Below, piece by piece: positions 54,995 through 63,728 of a stretch of DNA of 64,000 nucleotides (the stretch's first letter is position 1; each line of letters opens with the position of its first letter). Under the pieces are notes generated by a model. That model was not told where the DNA came from. It was given only the letters and a program-made list of their open reading frames with translations, and made no database searches. The DNA comes from an uncultured Paracoccaceae bacterium (lineage in GTDB: Bacteria; Pseudomonadota; Alphaproteobacteria; Rhodobacterales; Rhodobacteraceae), in the NCBI GenBank assembly GCA_937146765.1, contig CAKZRP010000037.1, positions 62,001 through 126,000 on the forward strand, written 5' to 3'. Both the position numbers and the translations under genes were made by a program.

Positions 54995-56491
54995 ATGTCC
55001 GTGCATTCCATCACCCATTTCAAGGCGCAAAGCCGCAGCGGGTTTGAACCCGGCTGGCGATTGTTCTGGATCACCGTGCTCGGCACGGTGCTTCTGGTGG
55101 TGCAATCCCTTGCCGCCGCCGCGCGTCCCGAGAGCCTTGCGCCGCTGGCCGAGCAGGTCAGCCCGGCCGTGGTGAACATCACCACTTCAACCGTGGTCGA
55201 GGGGCGTACCGGCCCGCAGGGCATCGTGCCCGAAGGCTCGCCGTTCGAGGATTTCTTCCGCGAGTTCCAGGATCGCAATGGCGGTGAAAGCCGCCCGCGC
55301 CGCTCTTCCGCGCTGGGCTCCGGCTTCGTGATTTCCGAGGATGGCTATATCGTCACCAACAATCACGTGATCGAAGGGGCAGACGAGATCGAGATCGAGT
55401 TCTTCCCCGGCGACGGCCAGCCTGCCGATCTGCTGCCGGCGACCGTGGTGGGCACCGATCCCAATACCGATATCGCTCTGTTGAAGGTCGAGGCGCCGAT
55501 GCCGCTGAAATTCGTCAAGTTCGGCGACAGTGACAAGGCGCGCGTCGGTGACTGGGTGGTGGCGATGGGCAACCCGCTGGGGCAGGGGTTCTCGGTTTCG
55601 GCCGGGATTGTCTCGGCCCGCAACCGGGCGCTTTCGGGCACCTATGACGATTACATCCAGACTGATGCCGCCATCAACCGCGGCAACTCCGGTGGACCGC
55701 TGTTCAACATGGATGGCGATGTCGTCGGCGTGAACACCGCGATCCTCTCCCCGAATGGCGGCTCCATCGGCATCGGTTTCTCCATGGCCTCCAATGTGGT
55801 GACCAAGGTTGTCGCCCAGCTGAAGGAATTCGGCGAGACCCGCCGCGGCTGGCTGGGTGTGCGGATCCAGGACGTGACCGACGATCTGGCCGAGGCGATT
55901 GGCCTGGCCAAGGATGAAGGCGTGCTGATCACCGATGTGCCCGAAGGCCCCGCCAAGGAGGCCGGGATGCTGGCGCGCGACGTGATCATGAGCTTTGACG
56001 GTTTTGAGGTGAAGGACACCCGCGACCTCGTGCGACGCGTTGGCGATACCGAAGTCGGCAAGACGGTGCGTGTTGTGGTGTTCCGCGATGGCAAGACCGA
56101 GACCCTGAAGGTGACCCTGGGCCGCCGTGAGGATTCGGTGGACGGTGGCAGCTCGACCGCACCCGGCGACGAGAGCGCCCCGGATCAGAGCGAGAAGGAA
56201 TTCCTCGGTCTCACCGTGGGGCCGGTTCAGGACAGCATGCGCGAGGAACTGGGGCTGGAACCCGGCACCTCCGGCCTTGTGGTCCTGTCGGTCAATGAGA
56301 CCTCCGCTGCCTGGGAGAAGGGTCTGCGCGCCGGTGATGTGATCACCGAGGCAGGGCAGACCAAGATCACCTCGATCGCCGATCTGGAGGCGCAGATCGA
56401 TGCGGCCAAGGAAGCCGGGCGCAAGAGCCTGTTCCTGATGGTGCGTCGCGCGGGCGAGCCGCGTTTCGTGGCGCTGAACCTCGACGAATAA
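54995..56491 (+). CDS. degP: Periplasmic serine protease DegP/MucD-like (Do family)
   Basis: 498 residues. A signal/anchor helix near residues 24-45 precedes the trypsin-like domain with catalytic triad His124 (NNHVIEG), Asp159 (NTDIALLK) and Ser232 (GNSGGPL), then two PDZ domains (first near GWLGVRIQDVTDDLAE, second near LGLTVGPVQ). It degrades or chaperones misfolded envelope proteins. ATG 54995 is fixed by GAAGGAG at seven bases. Adjacent to hflKC, another membrane quality-control unit, as in many alphaproteobacteria. Confidence 0.95.
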   Translation: MSVHSITHFKAQSRSGFEPGWRLFWITVLGTVLLVVQSLAAAARPESLAPLAEQVSPAVVNITTSTVVEGRTGPQGIVPEGSPFEDFFREFQDRNGGESRPRRSSALGSGFVISEDGYIVTNNHVIEGADEIEIEFFPGDGQPADLLPATVVGTDPNTDIALLKVEAPMPLKFVKFGDSDKARVGDWVVAMGNPLGQGFSVSAGIVSARNRALSGTYDDYIQTDAAINRGNSGGPLFNMDGDVVGVNTAILSPNGGSIGIGFSMASNVVTKVVAQLKEFGETRRGWLGVRIQDVTDDLAEAIGLAKDEGVLITDVPEGPAKEAGMLARDVIMSFDGFEVKDTRDLVRRVGDTEVGKTVRVVVFRDGKTETLKVTLGRREDSVDGGSSTAPGDESAPDQSEKEFLGLTVGPVQDSMREELGLEPGTSGLVVLSVNETSAAWEKGLRAGDVITEAGQTKITSIADLEAQIDAAKEAGRKSLFLMVRRAGEPRFVALNLDE

Positions 56492-56521
56492 GCCAGTGTC
56501 TCCACCAGGAGCGAGGCGAGA

Positions 56522-56547
56522 GGCCGGACCTTCGGGTCCGGCCTTTT
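56522..56547 (+). terminator. Rho-independent terminator of degP
   Basis: GGCCGGACC (56522-56530), TTCG tetraloop, GGTCCGGCC (56535-56543), then TTTT. Textbook stem with an extra-stable loop. Confidence 0.95.
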
Positions 56548-56591
56548 CCGTTTCGCACCGGCGGGCGAGACAGGGGGCCCAGACACCAAGA

Positions 56592-56620
56592 GAGCCATGT
56601 GTCGGGCGGACACATGGCTC
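56592..56620. repeat. Perfect 12-base inverted repeat
   Basis: GAGCCATGTGTC (56592-56603) and GACACATGGCTC (56609-56620), five-base loop. No T-run on either side. Role unknown; could end the minus-strand regulator transcript or belong to a small RNA. Confidence 0.6.
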
Positions 56621-56794
56621 CTGATGGGACGGACGATCATTGGGATGGATAGGAGAATGATCGCCTTGGGTTGCTTATGACAGTTCCAGGGCGCAGGGGA
56701 TGTGAAGCAGGTCACACAAGGGTGATTTTCCGTGTGATTTTCCCTAGAAATTTCTCCCGCTTTCCCGGCGTGGGGAAAATCCCGATGCCGCCCG

Positions 56795-57475
56795 TCAGAT
56801 GCCCTCGGGATCCGCCAGCACCGCAAGACCGCCGCGGTCCTTCAACTGCAAGCCGCCGCGGTTGATTTCGATCAGCCCGGCCTTGCGCCAGTTCGACAGG
56901 GTCTTGGAGACCGCCTCGCGGGTGGCACCGACAAATTCCGCCAGTTCCGACTGCGACAGGCTCAGGTGGCCATTGCCGTCGGCTGGGGTGAGGTAGAGGA
57001 GCTTGCGTGCCAGCCGCACCGGCATCGGCAGGAAGACCTGTTCGTTGAGCTGGGTGTTCATCCAGCGCATCCGCTGGCCGGCCAGTTTCAGCATGTCTCC
57101 TGCCAGTTCGGGGTGTTTGGTCAGTTGCGCCAGCACATCGCGATGCCGCAGGCGGCGCAGATGGCTCGGCTCCACCGCAGTGGCGGTGGCGGTGCGCTCG
57201 CCGGGGTCGAACATGGCAATCTCGCCAAAGATCGCACCGGGGCGCATCATGTCCAGCGAGAGCTTGCGCCCCGCCGCCGAGAGGGTGGAAATCTCCAGCG
57301 CGCCTGAAATGATGGCGTAAAGCGCATCACCCTCGTCGCCGCGTTCAAACAGCACCTCGCCGGTGTCCAGATGCACATCGGTGGCCTGGCTGTCCAGCAT
57401 CGCACGCAAACGCTCCGAGGCTCCGGACAGGAAGCTCGAGGCAGGAAGCGGGGCGGGGGCCGGGATCGGGGCCAT
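56795..57475 (-). CDS. Crp/Fnr family transcriptional regulator
   Basis: 226 residues. A cyclic nucleotide-binding-like beta-roll (GEVLFERGDEGDALYAIISG, then GAIFGEIAMFDPGERTATA) is followed by a long dimer helix and a Crp-type helix-turn-helix (LSQSELAEFVGATREAVSKT, then LSNWRKAGLIEIN). It lacks the N-terminal cysteine cluster of FnrL, so it is not an oxygen-sensing Fe-S Fnr; effector could be cAMP or none. Start 57475 has AAGGA ten bases upstream; the longer open frame is not coding. Confidence 0.88.
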   Translation of the reverse strand: MAPIPAPAPLPASSFLSGASERLRAMLDSQATDVHLDTGEVLFERGDEGDALYAIISGALEISTLSAAGRKLSLDMMRPGAIFGEIAMFDPGERTATATAVEPSHLRRLRHRDVLAQLTKHPELAGDMLKLAGQRMRWMNTQLNEQVFLPMPVRLARKLLYLTPADGNGHLSLSQSELAEFVGATREAVSKTLSNWRKAGLIEINRGGLQLKDRGGLAVLADPEGI

Positions 57476-57725
57476 CGGTATCTTGTCCTTTTGGGGCGTG
57501 TGGGGCCTGACACAGGCCGCGACAGTGATGTTTTTTTGGGCGCAGACTTTTTCTAGGCGCAGGTGGGGGGCGGCGCAAGCGCGGGGATCATTTGTGGAAT
57601 GCTTGCGGTGCCAAATTATCGCCCTCTCTCCGGGATCTGCCTGAGGATCGGGCGCATCGCCGCGCAATCGAACCGGGGGAGCGCCGGGCGGAGGGGCAGC
57701 AATTGTTGCGTCGCAGGAGGGCGGT

Positions 57726-58229
57726 TCAGTCCGGCAGGACGACCGCGCTGAGGCCGAGACCGCGGGCTGCCTCCAGCGACAGGGTGGTGCTGTTGATGCC
57801 GAGGGGGGCCTGATAGCGGCGGATCGCGGCGCGGGTCTCTGGTGTGAGGCTGCCGGTGATCGGCCCTGTGTAGAGGTCGCGCGCCGCCAGTGCCCGTTGC
57901 AGCGAGGCGAGATATTCCGACGTTTGGACCGAGGGGCAGGGGATCTCGAAGAATCGTTCTTCTCGCGGGCGCAGGATTTCCTGCCGGGTTTCGCTGGCAA
58001 AAACCGCAGGCTCCAGCACCCGGCCGTCGACGGACTTCACCGGGGGCGACACCATTACCTGCTCGGTGATTGTTTCCACCCGGGCGGGGATGATCACCGC
58101 ATCCCAACAGGTTCCGGGCGGGGCGCCGGGCGGGGCTGGGCGCCCGACCCCCTCGAAAGGCGGGGCGGCGGAACAGGCGGCAAGTCCTGCGGCCAGGGTT
58201 AAGGCAAGCAGCGCGTGGCAAACCTGCAT
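57726..58229 (-). CDS. Peptidoglycan-binding-like lipoprotein
   Basis: 167 residues. An N-terminal hydrophobic stretch (LLALTLAAGLAACS) with lipobox LAAC marks a lipoprotein. The C-terminal 60 residues (YLASLQRALAARDLYTGPIT, then LTPETRAAIRRYQAPLGI) match the peptidoglycan-binding domain 1 fold. The middle contains a conserved-looking CWDAVIIPARVETITEQV segment. It likely sits in the outer membrane and touches the cell wall. No strong ribosome site precedes the ATG. Confidence 0.78.
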   Translation of the reverse strand: MQVCHALLALTLAAGLAACSAAPPFEGVGRPAPPGAPPGTCWDAVIIPARVETITEQVMVSPPVKSVDGRVLEPAVFASETRQEILRPREERFFEIPCPSVQTSEYLASLQRALAARDLYTGPITGSLTPETRAAIRRYQAPLGINSTTLSLEAARGLGLSAVVLPD

Positions 58230-58394
58230 GGGGGGTATGCGCCGCGCAGTCCGATCCCGGATCGGTCTGGGAGAAGGCGCAGGGAAGTCCGCAGGGAACG
58301 AGGGCTGTGACAGCGACGGCGGCATGTGCTCTGATCGATCCCTCGGGTAAGGTCCTGTCCGGAATCCTTTGAAAAGCCCCGGTTTCCGCGGATG

Positions 58395-58823
58395 CTAGCC
58401 CATATCCTGCGGCGGCGCAAAGGCTGGATCGCCGCTGCGGCCCTGTTCCGCAAGGAGGAGGTCGAGCATATGGGAGATATCCTCCACCTCCTCGGCGATG
58501 ACATGGGTGACGCCATCGCCGCGTTGCAGCGTCCCGGTCACCCGCAGCAGTCGGCCGGCGATGACCGCACGGCGAAACCGTTCGTAGATCTTGCGCCAGA
58601 CGATCACATTGACCACGCCGGTCTCATCCTCGAGCGTGACGAAGATCACCCCCTTGGCGGTGCCGGGACGCTGGCGCAGGATCACCAGCCCGGCGACCGA
58701 GACGCGGGCGTTGGCGGGCGGATGGTCGAGCCAACCTGCGGGCAGGCAGGCCGGTGGGCGGGGCCAGGGACGGGCGGGCGTGTTGGCGAGCGTTTTGGGC
58801 CCAGAGCTGGTGAGGATATGCAT
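58395..58823 (-). CDS. Stand-alone OB-fold protein matching the DnaE2 C-terminus
   Basis: About 142 residues from ATG 58823. Residues from about 45 onward ([20 protein letters not shown], then [20 protein letters not shown] and [13 protein letters not shown]) match the OB-fold tail of the error-prone DNA polymerase DnaE2; no polymerase domain is encoded. A perfect SOS operator lies at 58826-58840, immediately before the ATG, so the transcript may be leaderless or start inside. It could be a remnant of an imuA-imuB-dnaE2 cassette or a small damage-inducible protein. No LexA-regulated partner is adjacent. Confidence 0.7.
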   Translation of the reverse strand: MHILTSSGPKTLANTPARPWPRPPACLPAGWLDHPPANARVSVAGLVILRQRPGTAKGVIFVTLEDETGVVNVIVWRKIYERFRRAVIAGRLLRVTGTLQRGDGVTHVIAEEVEDISHMLDLLLAEQGRSGDPAFAPPQDMG

Positions 58824-58825
58824 GT

Positions 58826-59274
<449 letters not shown>

Positions 59275-59275
<1 letters not shown>

Positions 59276-60087
59276 TGCCGCAGAGGGGCCGAGCGCGGCG
59301 TCATCCGGCGCGCGTAAGGCCCCGTCTTGCGCGCCGCGCGGGGCTGGCGGCGTGTCTGGCGCTGGCCGGGCTGGCGCTTGCCGCGCCGGTTGCCGCTGGG
59401 GAACATTGGCGTATCGTGCGGGCCAGCTTTGCCGAGCCGACGACGCGCTATGTCCATGGCGTGCTGGGTGACGACGTGGAATACACCCGCCTGCTGATCG
59501 AGGTGGACAATGCCATGGCCGTTCCGAAGGCCGTGATGAAAAGTGGTTTCTCCACGATCGACCTGCCACTGACCCGCGTGTTCGAGGACATCGCCCCGCG
59601 CCTCTGGGATGTGACCGGCGATGGCCATCCCGAAGTCGTGGTGGTCGAGACGGACATGGAACTGGGGGCGCAACTGGCGATCTACGACGCCCGTGGCACA
59701 AAGATCGCAGCGACGCCCCACATCGGGCAGCCTCATCGGTGGTTGGCGCCGATTGGCGCGGCGGATCTGGATGGCGATGGCCAGATCGAGATCGCCTATA
59801 TCGACCGTCCCCATCTGGCCAAGACCCTGCGGATCTGGCGCTTTCATCGCGGCAAGCTGGAAGAGGTCGCCACCGCAGACGGCCTCACCAACCACCGGAT
59901 CGGCGAAGGGTTTATCACTTCGGGCCTGCGCGACTGCGGGCAAGGGGTGGAGATCCTCACGGTGGATGCGGATTGGATGCGGGTCATGGCCTCTCTGCTG
60001 CGCGAAGGCGCGATCGAGAGCCGCGACCTAGGCCCCTATGATCCGCAATTGGGGCTAGACCCGGCCCTGTCCTGCGCGCGTCCCTAG
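59275..60087 (+). CDS. Secreted VCBS/FG-GAP repeat protein
   Basis: 270 residues. A long basic N-terminus leads to a hydrophobic segment (LAACLALAGLALAAPVAAG) as signal peptide. The mature part has two Asp/Gly-rich metal-binding loops, DVTGDGHPEVVVVE and DLDGDGQIEIAYID, typical of FG-GAP/VCBS blades. It is likely a periplasmic or surface protein. No catalytic residue pattern. It overlaps the ferredoxin gene stop, so expression is linked, but no shared chemistry is obvious. Confidence 0.75.
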
Positions 60088-60176
60088 GGGCGCGTTGCTG
60101 TCTCACCCGCCGCCAAAGGTGCGCAGCAGCACCGCAACAATTGCCGAATCCGCCAAACTCGCCTAGGGCGCGGCGC

Positions 60177-61076
60177 ATGACACAGCGCCAAATCACCAGT
60201 ATCGCGACCGCTATCGTGGTCTTTACCGGCACCCTCTGGGGCTTTTACTGGCTGCCCGTGCGGGGGCTGGAGGCCAGCGGCCTGCCCGGACCCTGGGGCA
60301 CGGTGGCGATCACCCTTGCCGCCGTGCTGGTGCTGGCCCCCTTGGCGCTGCGCCGACGCGCGGCCCTGCGGCAGGCCGATCCTGTGGCGCTGGGGGCGAT
60401 CCTGTTGGGCGGTGCGGCCTTTGCCCTTTATTCCGTGGGGTTTGTCTATGGGCGGGTGGCGCTGATCATCCTCCTTTATTTCCTCACCCCGGTCTGGAGC
60501 ACGCTGATCGGACGCTACCTGATGGGCTGGCACACGCCGCGCCTGCGGGTGGTGGCGATTTTGGTGGGTCTGCTGGGCCTTGGCGTGATGTTGAGCGCCG
60601 AGGGCGACCTGCCACTGCCGCGCGGCTTGGGCGAATGGATGGCGCTGATCGCGGGCCTTCTGTGGTCCTTCGCCACCACTGGCATGCGCAGCCGGGCCGA
60701 GCTGCCGCCGCTGGTCGCGGCTTTTGTCTTTGCCATCGGAGCGGCGCTGTTGGCCTTCAGCACCGCGCTCTGGCTGGAGCCCTGGCGCGGGCTGTCCGGC
60801 GCTTGGGCGCCGACCCTTGGCCTCGCCTTTGTCACCGGAGCGCTCTGGTGGGGGGCGTCCATTGCCAGCCTGATGTGGGCCACGGTACGGCTGGAGCCCG
60901 CCCGCGTCGGCATACTGTTGATGAGCGAAGTGATCGTGGGCGCAGGCTCTGCCGCGCTTTTGGCGGGCGAACACCTGCACCCGCTGGAGATCGCGGGCGG
61001 CGCTCTGGTGATCCTCGCGGGCGCGCTGGAAGTCTGGCCGACGGGCGCGGGGCACGGGGCGCCGGAGGAGGTATAG
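60177..61076 (+). CDS. EamA/DMT family membrane transporter
   Basis: 299 residues with about ten helices in two EamA repeats (ALYSVGFVYGRVALIILLYF; GASIASLMWATVRLEPARVG). Start 60177 (MTQRQITSIATA) chosen because the open frame upstream is GC-rich and not protein-like. Substrate unknown. It is the third EamA gene in the window. Confidence 0.86.
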   Translation: MTQRQITSIATAIVVFTGTLWGFYWLPVRGLEASGLPGPWGTVAITLAAVLVLAPLALRRRAALRQADPVALGAILLGGAAFALYSVGFVYGRVALIILLYFLTPVWSTLIGRYLMGWHTPRLRVVAILVGLLGLGVMLSAEGDLPLPRGLGEWMALIAGLLWSFATTGMRSRAELPPLVAAFVFAIGAALLAFSTALWLEPWRGLSGAWAPTLGLAFVTGALWWGASIASLMWATVRLEPARVGILLMSEVIVGAGSAALLAGEHLHPLEIAGGALVILAGALEVWPTGAGHGAPEEV

Positions 61077-61238
61077 GGGGGGCAGCTGTTGAGATGGGCA
61101 GAAAGGTGACTGATTTTTGCCTTTGAAAATCAGGGCTGATTGTCTGCTATGCGGGTTTTTCTGCCGTCGATTGAAAGTGCGCTAATGTCCGGTTTAACCA
61201 ACCGTTTGAAACCCACCAGCGGTGAAATTCGGAATAAC
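61077..61238. other. Start of low-GC stretch, with a hairpin
   Basis: Contains CTGATTTT (61110-61117) facing AAAATCAG (61126-61133), a likely terminator for the upstream EamA gene. From here to about 61856 base composition is clearly more AT-rich than the rest of the window. Confidence 0.5.
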
Positions 61239-61490
61239 TCAGGTATTGCTCGTCTTATCGAAACGACGCTTTGAAACAGAAATATCATAGCTATCTGTTT
61301 CCATCCGCAGGCCTTTGAACCAATAGAAACTACCCCATTTAAAAAGGAGATTCAGAGCCTGATAGCCCTTGTCAGAGTTGGGGAAAAGGATGTCCAACAA
61401 CAGAAAAAGTACGCTGCCGAAAATGAAAAACGGTAGGCCAACGGTTAGTGATAATGCTAGCCTTATAGCCACTGAAATTAAGTACATCAT
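61239..61490 (-). CDS. Small membrane protein of unknown function in low-GC patch
   Basis: 83 residues from ATG 61490 (TTG 61508 would add six). Two hydrophobic segments at about 3-22 and 24-37 (LISVAIRLALSLTVGLPFFI, then GSVLFLLLDILF), then a charged tail (ETDSYDISVSKRRFDKTSNT). GGGAAAG about nine bases upstream is a fair ribosome site. Codon use is AT-rich, unlike neighbours, suggesting recent acquisition. I do not recognise a family. Confidence 0.55.
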   Translation of the reverse strand: MMYLISVAIRLALSLTVGLPFFIFGSVLFLLLDILFPNSDKGYQALNLLFKWGSFYWFKGLRMETDSYDISVSKRRFDKTSNT

Positions 61491-61856
61491 ATATCTGGTC
61501 TTTCCCAAGCAAGAGTGGTTCAGAGTATGTTGCCGTCCGAGTCGCCCTTTGGCAATGCCTTTCGAACTAAGGTTCCTTCCGAAGTAGCGCAGGTCTCAGA
61601 GGGTGAGCATTTAGAATACTGACATATGTGTTTGCAGATGCATGTCATTCCACAAACCGCTAGATCTAGTCGCTGGCGGCAAGACATTCGGAACCACTGA
61701 ATGCTCTTGCGCTATAGACCTTCGACAAAATTCCTTTTGATTTTGTCATGTTTCTGCAAGCACGGCGAGAAGAGCAGACACTCGTGAATTGTACAACATC
61801 TGGTACTCTGGGCGCGAAGCAAACACGCGACGCCTGTCCCCCAAGACAAACGCCCC
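61491..61856. other. Low-GC intergenic region
   Basis: About 365 bases with no supportable gene. AT-rich like the small membrane gene beside it, with no repeat, integrase site or tRNA-like fold that I can see. Probably the remaining part of a short foreign insertion. Confidence 0.4.
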
Positions 61857-62324
61857 CTAAATCTCCCGTTGCATCGTCAAGGACGTGGGCCGGTCAAACC
61901 CCAGATGGGCGGTCGCGTCGGTTTGCGTAAAGCCGAGCGCGCGGAAGGTGGCTTGGTTCTCGGTCAGCTCGACCCGCACTTGCAGCTCGAGGGCCTTGAG
62001 GCCCCGCACCGCCGCGCGCTTTGCGGCGAGGTCGATCAGCACACGAGCCAGACCCGTGCCGCGCTGTGCCGCATCAACCGAGAGTTTACCGATATAGAAC
62101 GCATCGGCCTTGGGCGTCAGCACCACGCAGGCCACCACGGGCGCACCAATCGCCCAGATCTCGCCATTCGTGGCCGCAGCGGCCAGATCCGCGACGGTCA
62201 GCCGGTGCATGGAAGAGGGCGGGTCAATCCGCCCCTCCATATAGGCAAAGCTGCGCCGGATCAGGTCGAGCACCTCGGGCAGTTGCGCACTGTCGGGGGC
62301 GATCTGAACCGGCGTCAGGTTCAT
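61857..62324 (-). CDS. GNAT family N-acetyltransferase
   Basis: 155 residues. The acetyl-CoA loop is in KLSVDAAQRGTGLARVLID (R/Q-x-x-G-x-G/A type), preceded by ACVVLTPKADAFYI and followed by LELQVRVELTENQATFRALGF. Substrate unknown; small-molecule or protein amines are possible. The start at 62324 lies seven bases past the purD stop on the same strand, so the two are probably co-transcribed. Confidence 0.85.
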   Translation of the reverse strand: MNLTPVQIAPDSAQLPEVLDLIRRSFAYMEGRIDPPSSMHRLTVADLAAAATNGEIWAIGAPVVACVVLTPKADAFYIGKLSVDAAQRGTGLARVLIDLAAKRAAVRGLKALELQVRVELTENQATFRALGFTQTDATAHLGFDRPTSLTMQREI

Positions 62325-62331
62325 CTTCGGA

Positions 62332-63594
62332 TCACAGCGCGCGCCAGCCGATGTCGCGGCGGACAAAGCCCTCGGGCCAGTCGATCTGATCCACCATCGC
62401 ATAGGCGCGGTCGCGGGCCTCTTGCAAACTGTCGCCGCGCGCGGTGACGTTCAGCACCCGACCGCCAGTGGCGAGGATCTTGTCGCCCTCAGCCTTGGTG
62501 CCGGCGTGGAAGACCATGTTCATGCTGTCCTCGGGCAGGGCGGCGAGGCCCTTGATCTCGGTGCCCTTCTGGTAGTCGCCGGGATAGCCATTGGCCGCCA
62601 TCACCACGGTGATCGCATGGTCGTCGGCCCAGTTCACCCGCGCCTCGGACAGGCGCCCTTCGGCGGCGGCCTGCATCAGGTCGAGCGCTTGTGCGCCAAG
62701 GCGCATCATCAGCACCTGACACTCCGGATCGCCAAAACGCACGTTGTATTCCACCAGACGCGGCTCACCGTCCTTGATCATCAGACCGGCGTAGAGCACG
62801 CCCTGATAGGGCATGCCGCGCTCTGCCATCACCCGCATTGTGGGCTTCACGATCTCTTCCAGCGCCTTGGCTTCGATCTCGGCACTCAGGACCGGAGCAG
62901 GGGAGTAAGCGCCCATGCCGCCGGTATTGGGGCCAGTGTCGCCTTCGCCAACGCGCTTGTGGTCCTGCGCGGTGCCGATGGACAGGATTTCCTCGCCATC
63001 ACAGAGCACAAAGAGCGACGCTTCCTCACCTTCCATAAATTCTTCGATGACGACCTCGGCCCCCGCGCCACCAAAGGCGCCGCCGAACATATCGTCGATG
63101 GCATCGAGCGCGGTTTGCTCGTCCATCGCCACGATCACGCCCTTGCCGGCCGCAAGGCCATCGGCTTTGACCACGATCGGCGCGCCATTGGCGCGCACAT
63201 GGGCCTTGGCGGCCTCCGCATCGGTGAAATGGCCATAGCCTGCGGTGGGGGCTTTGGCTGCGTCGCAGATTTCCTTGGTAAAGCTCTTCGAGGCCTCAAG
63301 CCGCGCCGCCGCCTCGGAAGGGCCAAAGACCAACAGACCCGCCTCGCGCAGACGATCCGCCACCCCGGCGGCCAGGGGCGCCTCGGGGCCGACGATCACA
63401 AAGTCGATGGCATTTTCCTCGGCAAAGGTGGCCACGGCGCCGCCATCCTCAGCGTTGAGCGCGGCACATTCGGCGATCTGCGCGATGCCGGCATTGCCCG
63501 GCGCTACCACCAGACGGTCGCATTTCGGGTTCTGCATCACGGCCCAAGCCAACGCATGTTCACGTCCGCCGCTCCCAAGGATAAGGATATTCAT
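62332..63594 (-). CDS. purD: Phosphoribosylamine-glycine ligase
   Basis: A 420-residue ATP-grasp enzyme making glycinamide ribonucleotide, step two of purine synthesis. Begins MNILILGSGGREHALAWAV. The ATP-grasp motifs KADGLAAGKGV and GMGAYSPAP with YNVRFGDPECQ are present. Full length. A GNAT gene follows closely; xseA starts divergently about 135 bases away. Confidence 0.97.
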   Translation of the reverse strand: MNILILGSGGREHALAWAVMQNPKCDRLVVAPGNAGIAQIAECAALNAEDGGAVATFAEENAIDFVIVGPEAPLAAGVADRLREAGLLVFGPSEAAARLEASKSFTKEICDAAKAPTAGYGHFTDAEAAKAHVRANGAPIVVKADGLAAGKGVIVAMDEQTALDAIDDMFGGAFGGAGAEVVIEEFMEGEEASLFVLCDGEEILSIGTAQDHKRVGEGDTGPNTGGMGAYSPAPVLSAEIEAKALEEIVKPTMRVMAERGMPYQGVLYAGLMIKDGEPRLVEYNVRFGDPECQVLMMRLGAQALDLMQAAAEGRLSEARVNWADDHAITVVMAANGYPGDYQKGTEIKGLAALPEDSMNMVFHAGTKAEGDKILATGGRVLNVTARGDSLQEARDRAYAMVDQIDWPEGFVRRDIGWRAL

Positions 63595-63695
63595 GCCGCC
63601 ATTCTCCGATCTGCTTGGCCTTCGTTGCCGCGCGTTCTATGCTGGGTGCGCCATGAAAACAAGAACGCCTGCGCGCGTGGTGCGCGGTGAGAGCA

Positions 63696-63719
63696 GTCAA
63701 ATCCAAAGTCAAATCCAAA
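63696..63719. repeat. Tandem 12-base repeat ahead of xseA
   Basis: GTCAAATCCAAA occurs twice in a row (63696-63707 and 63708-63719), ten bases before the xseA start. It may be a slippage product in the leader and could change ribosome-site spacing. Confidence 0.6.
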
Positions 63720-63728
63720 GAGTGTCCG

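Larger units (their letters stand above)
56492..56794. other. Hairpin-rich region between convergent degP and Crp/Fnr gene
   Basis: 303 bases. It holds the degP terminator (56522-56547), then a perfect 12-base inverted repeat (56592-56603 with 56609-56620), then CGATCATT/AATGATCG arms (56634-56641 with 56656-56663). The part nearest the regulator gene has AGTGTGATTTTCC-like repeats without clear structure. No protein gene. The two later hairpins are not needed for degP termination. Confidence 0.6.

Noticed and set aside
56795..57475. FnrL oxygen regulator
   Set aside because: The N-terminal cysteines needed for the Fe-S cluster are absent.
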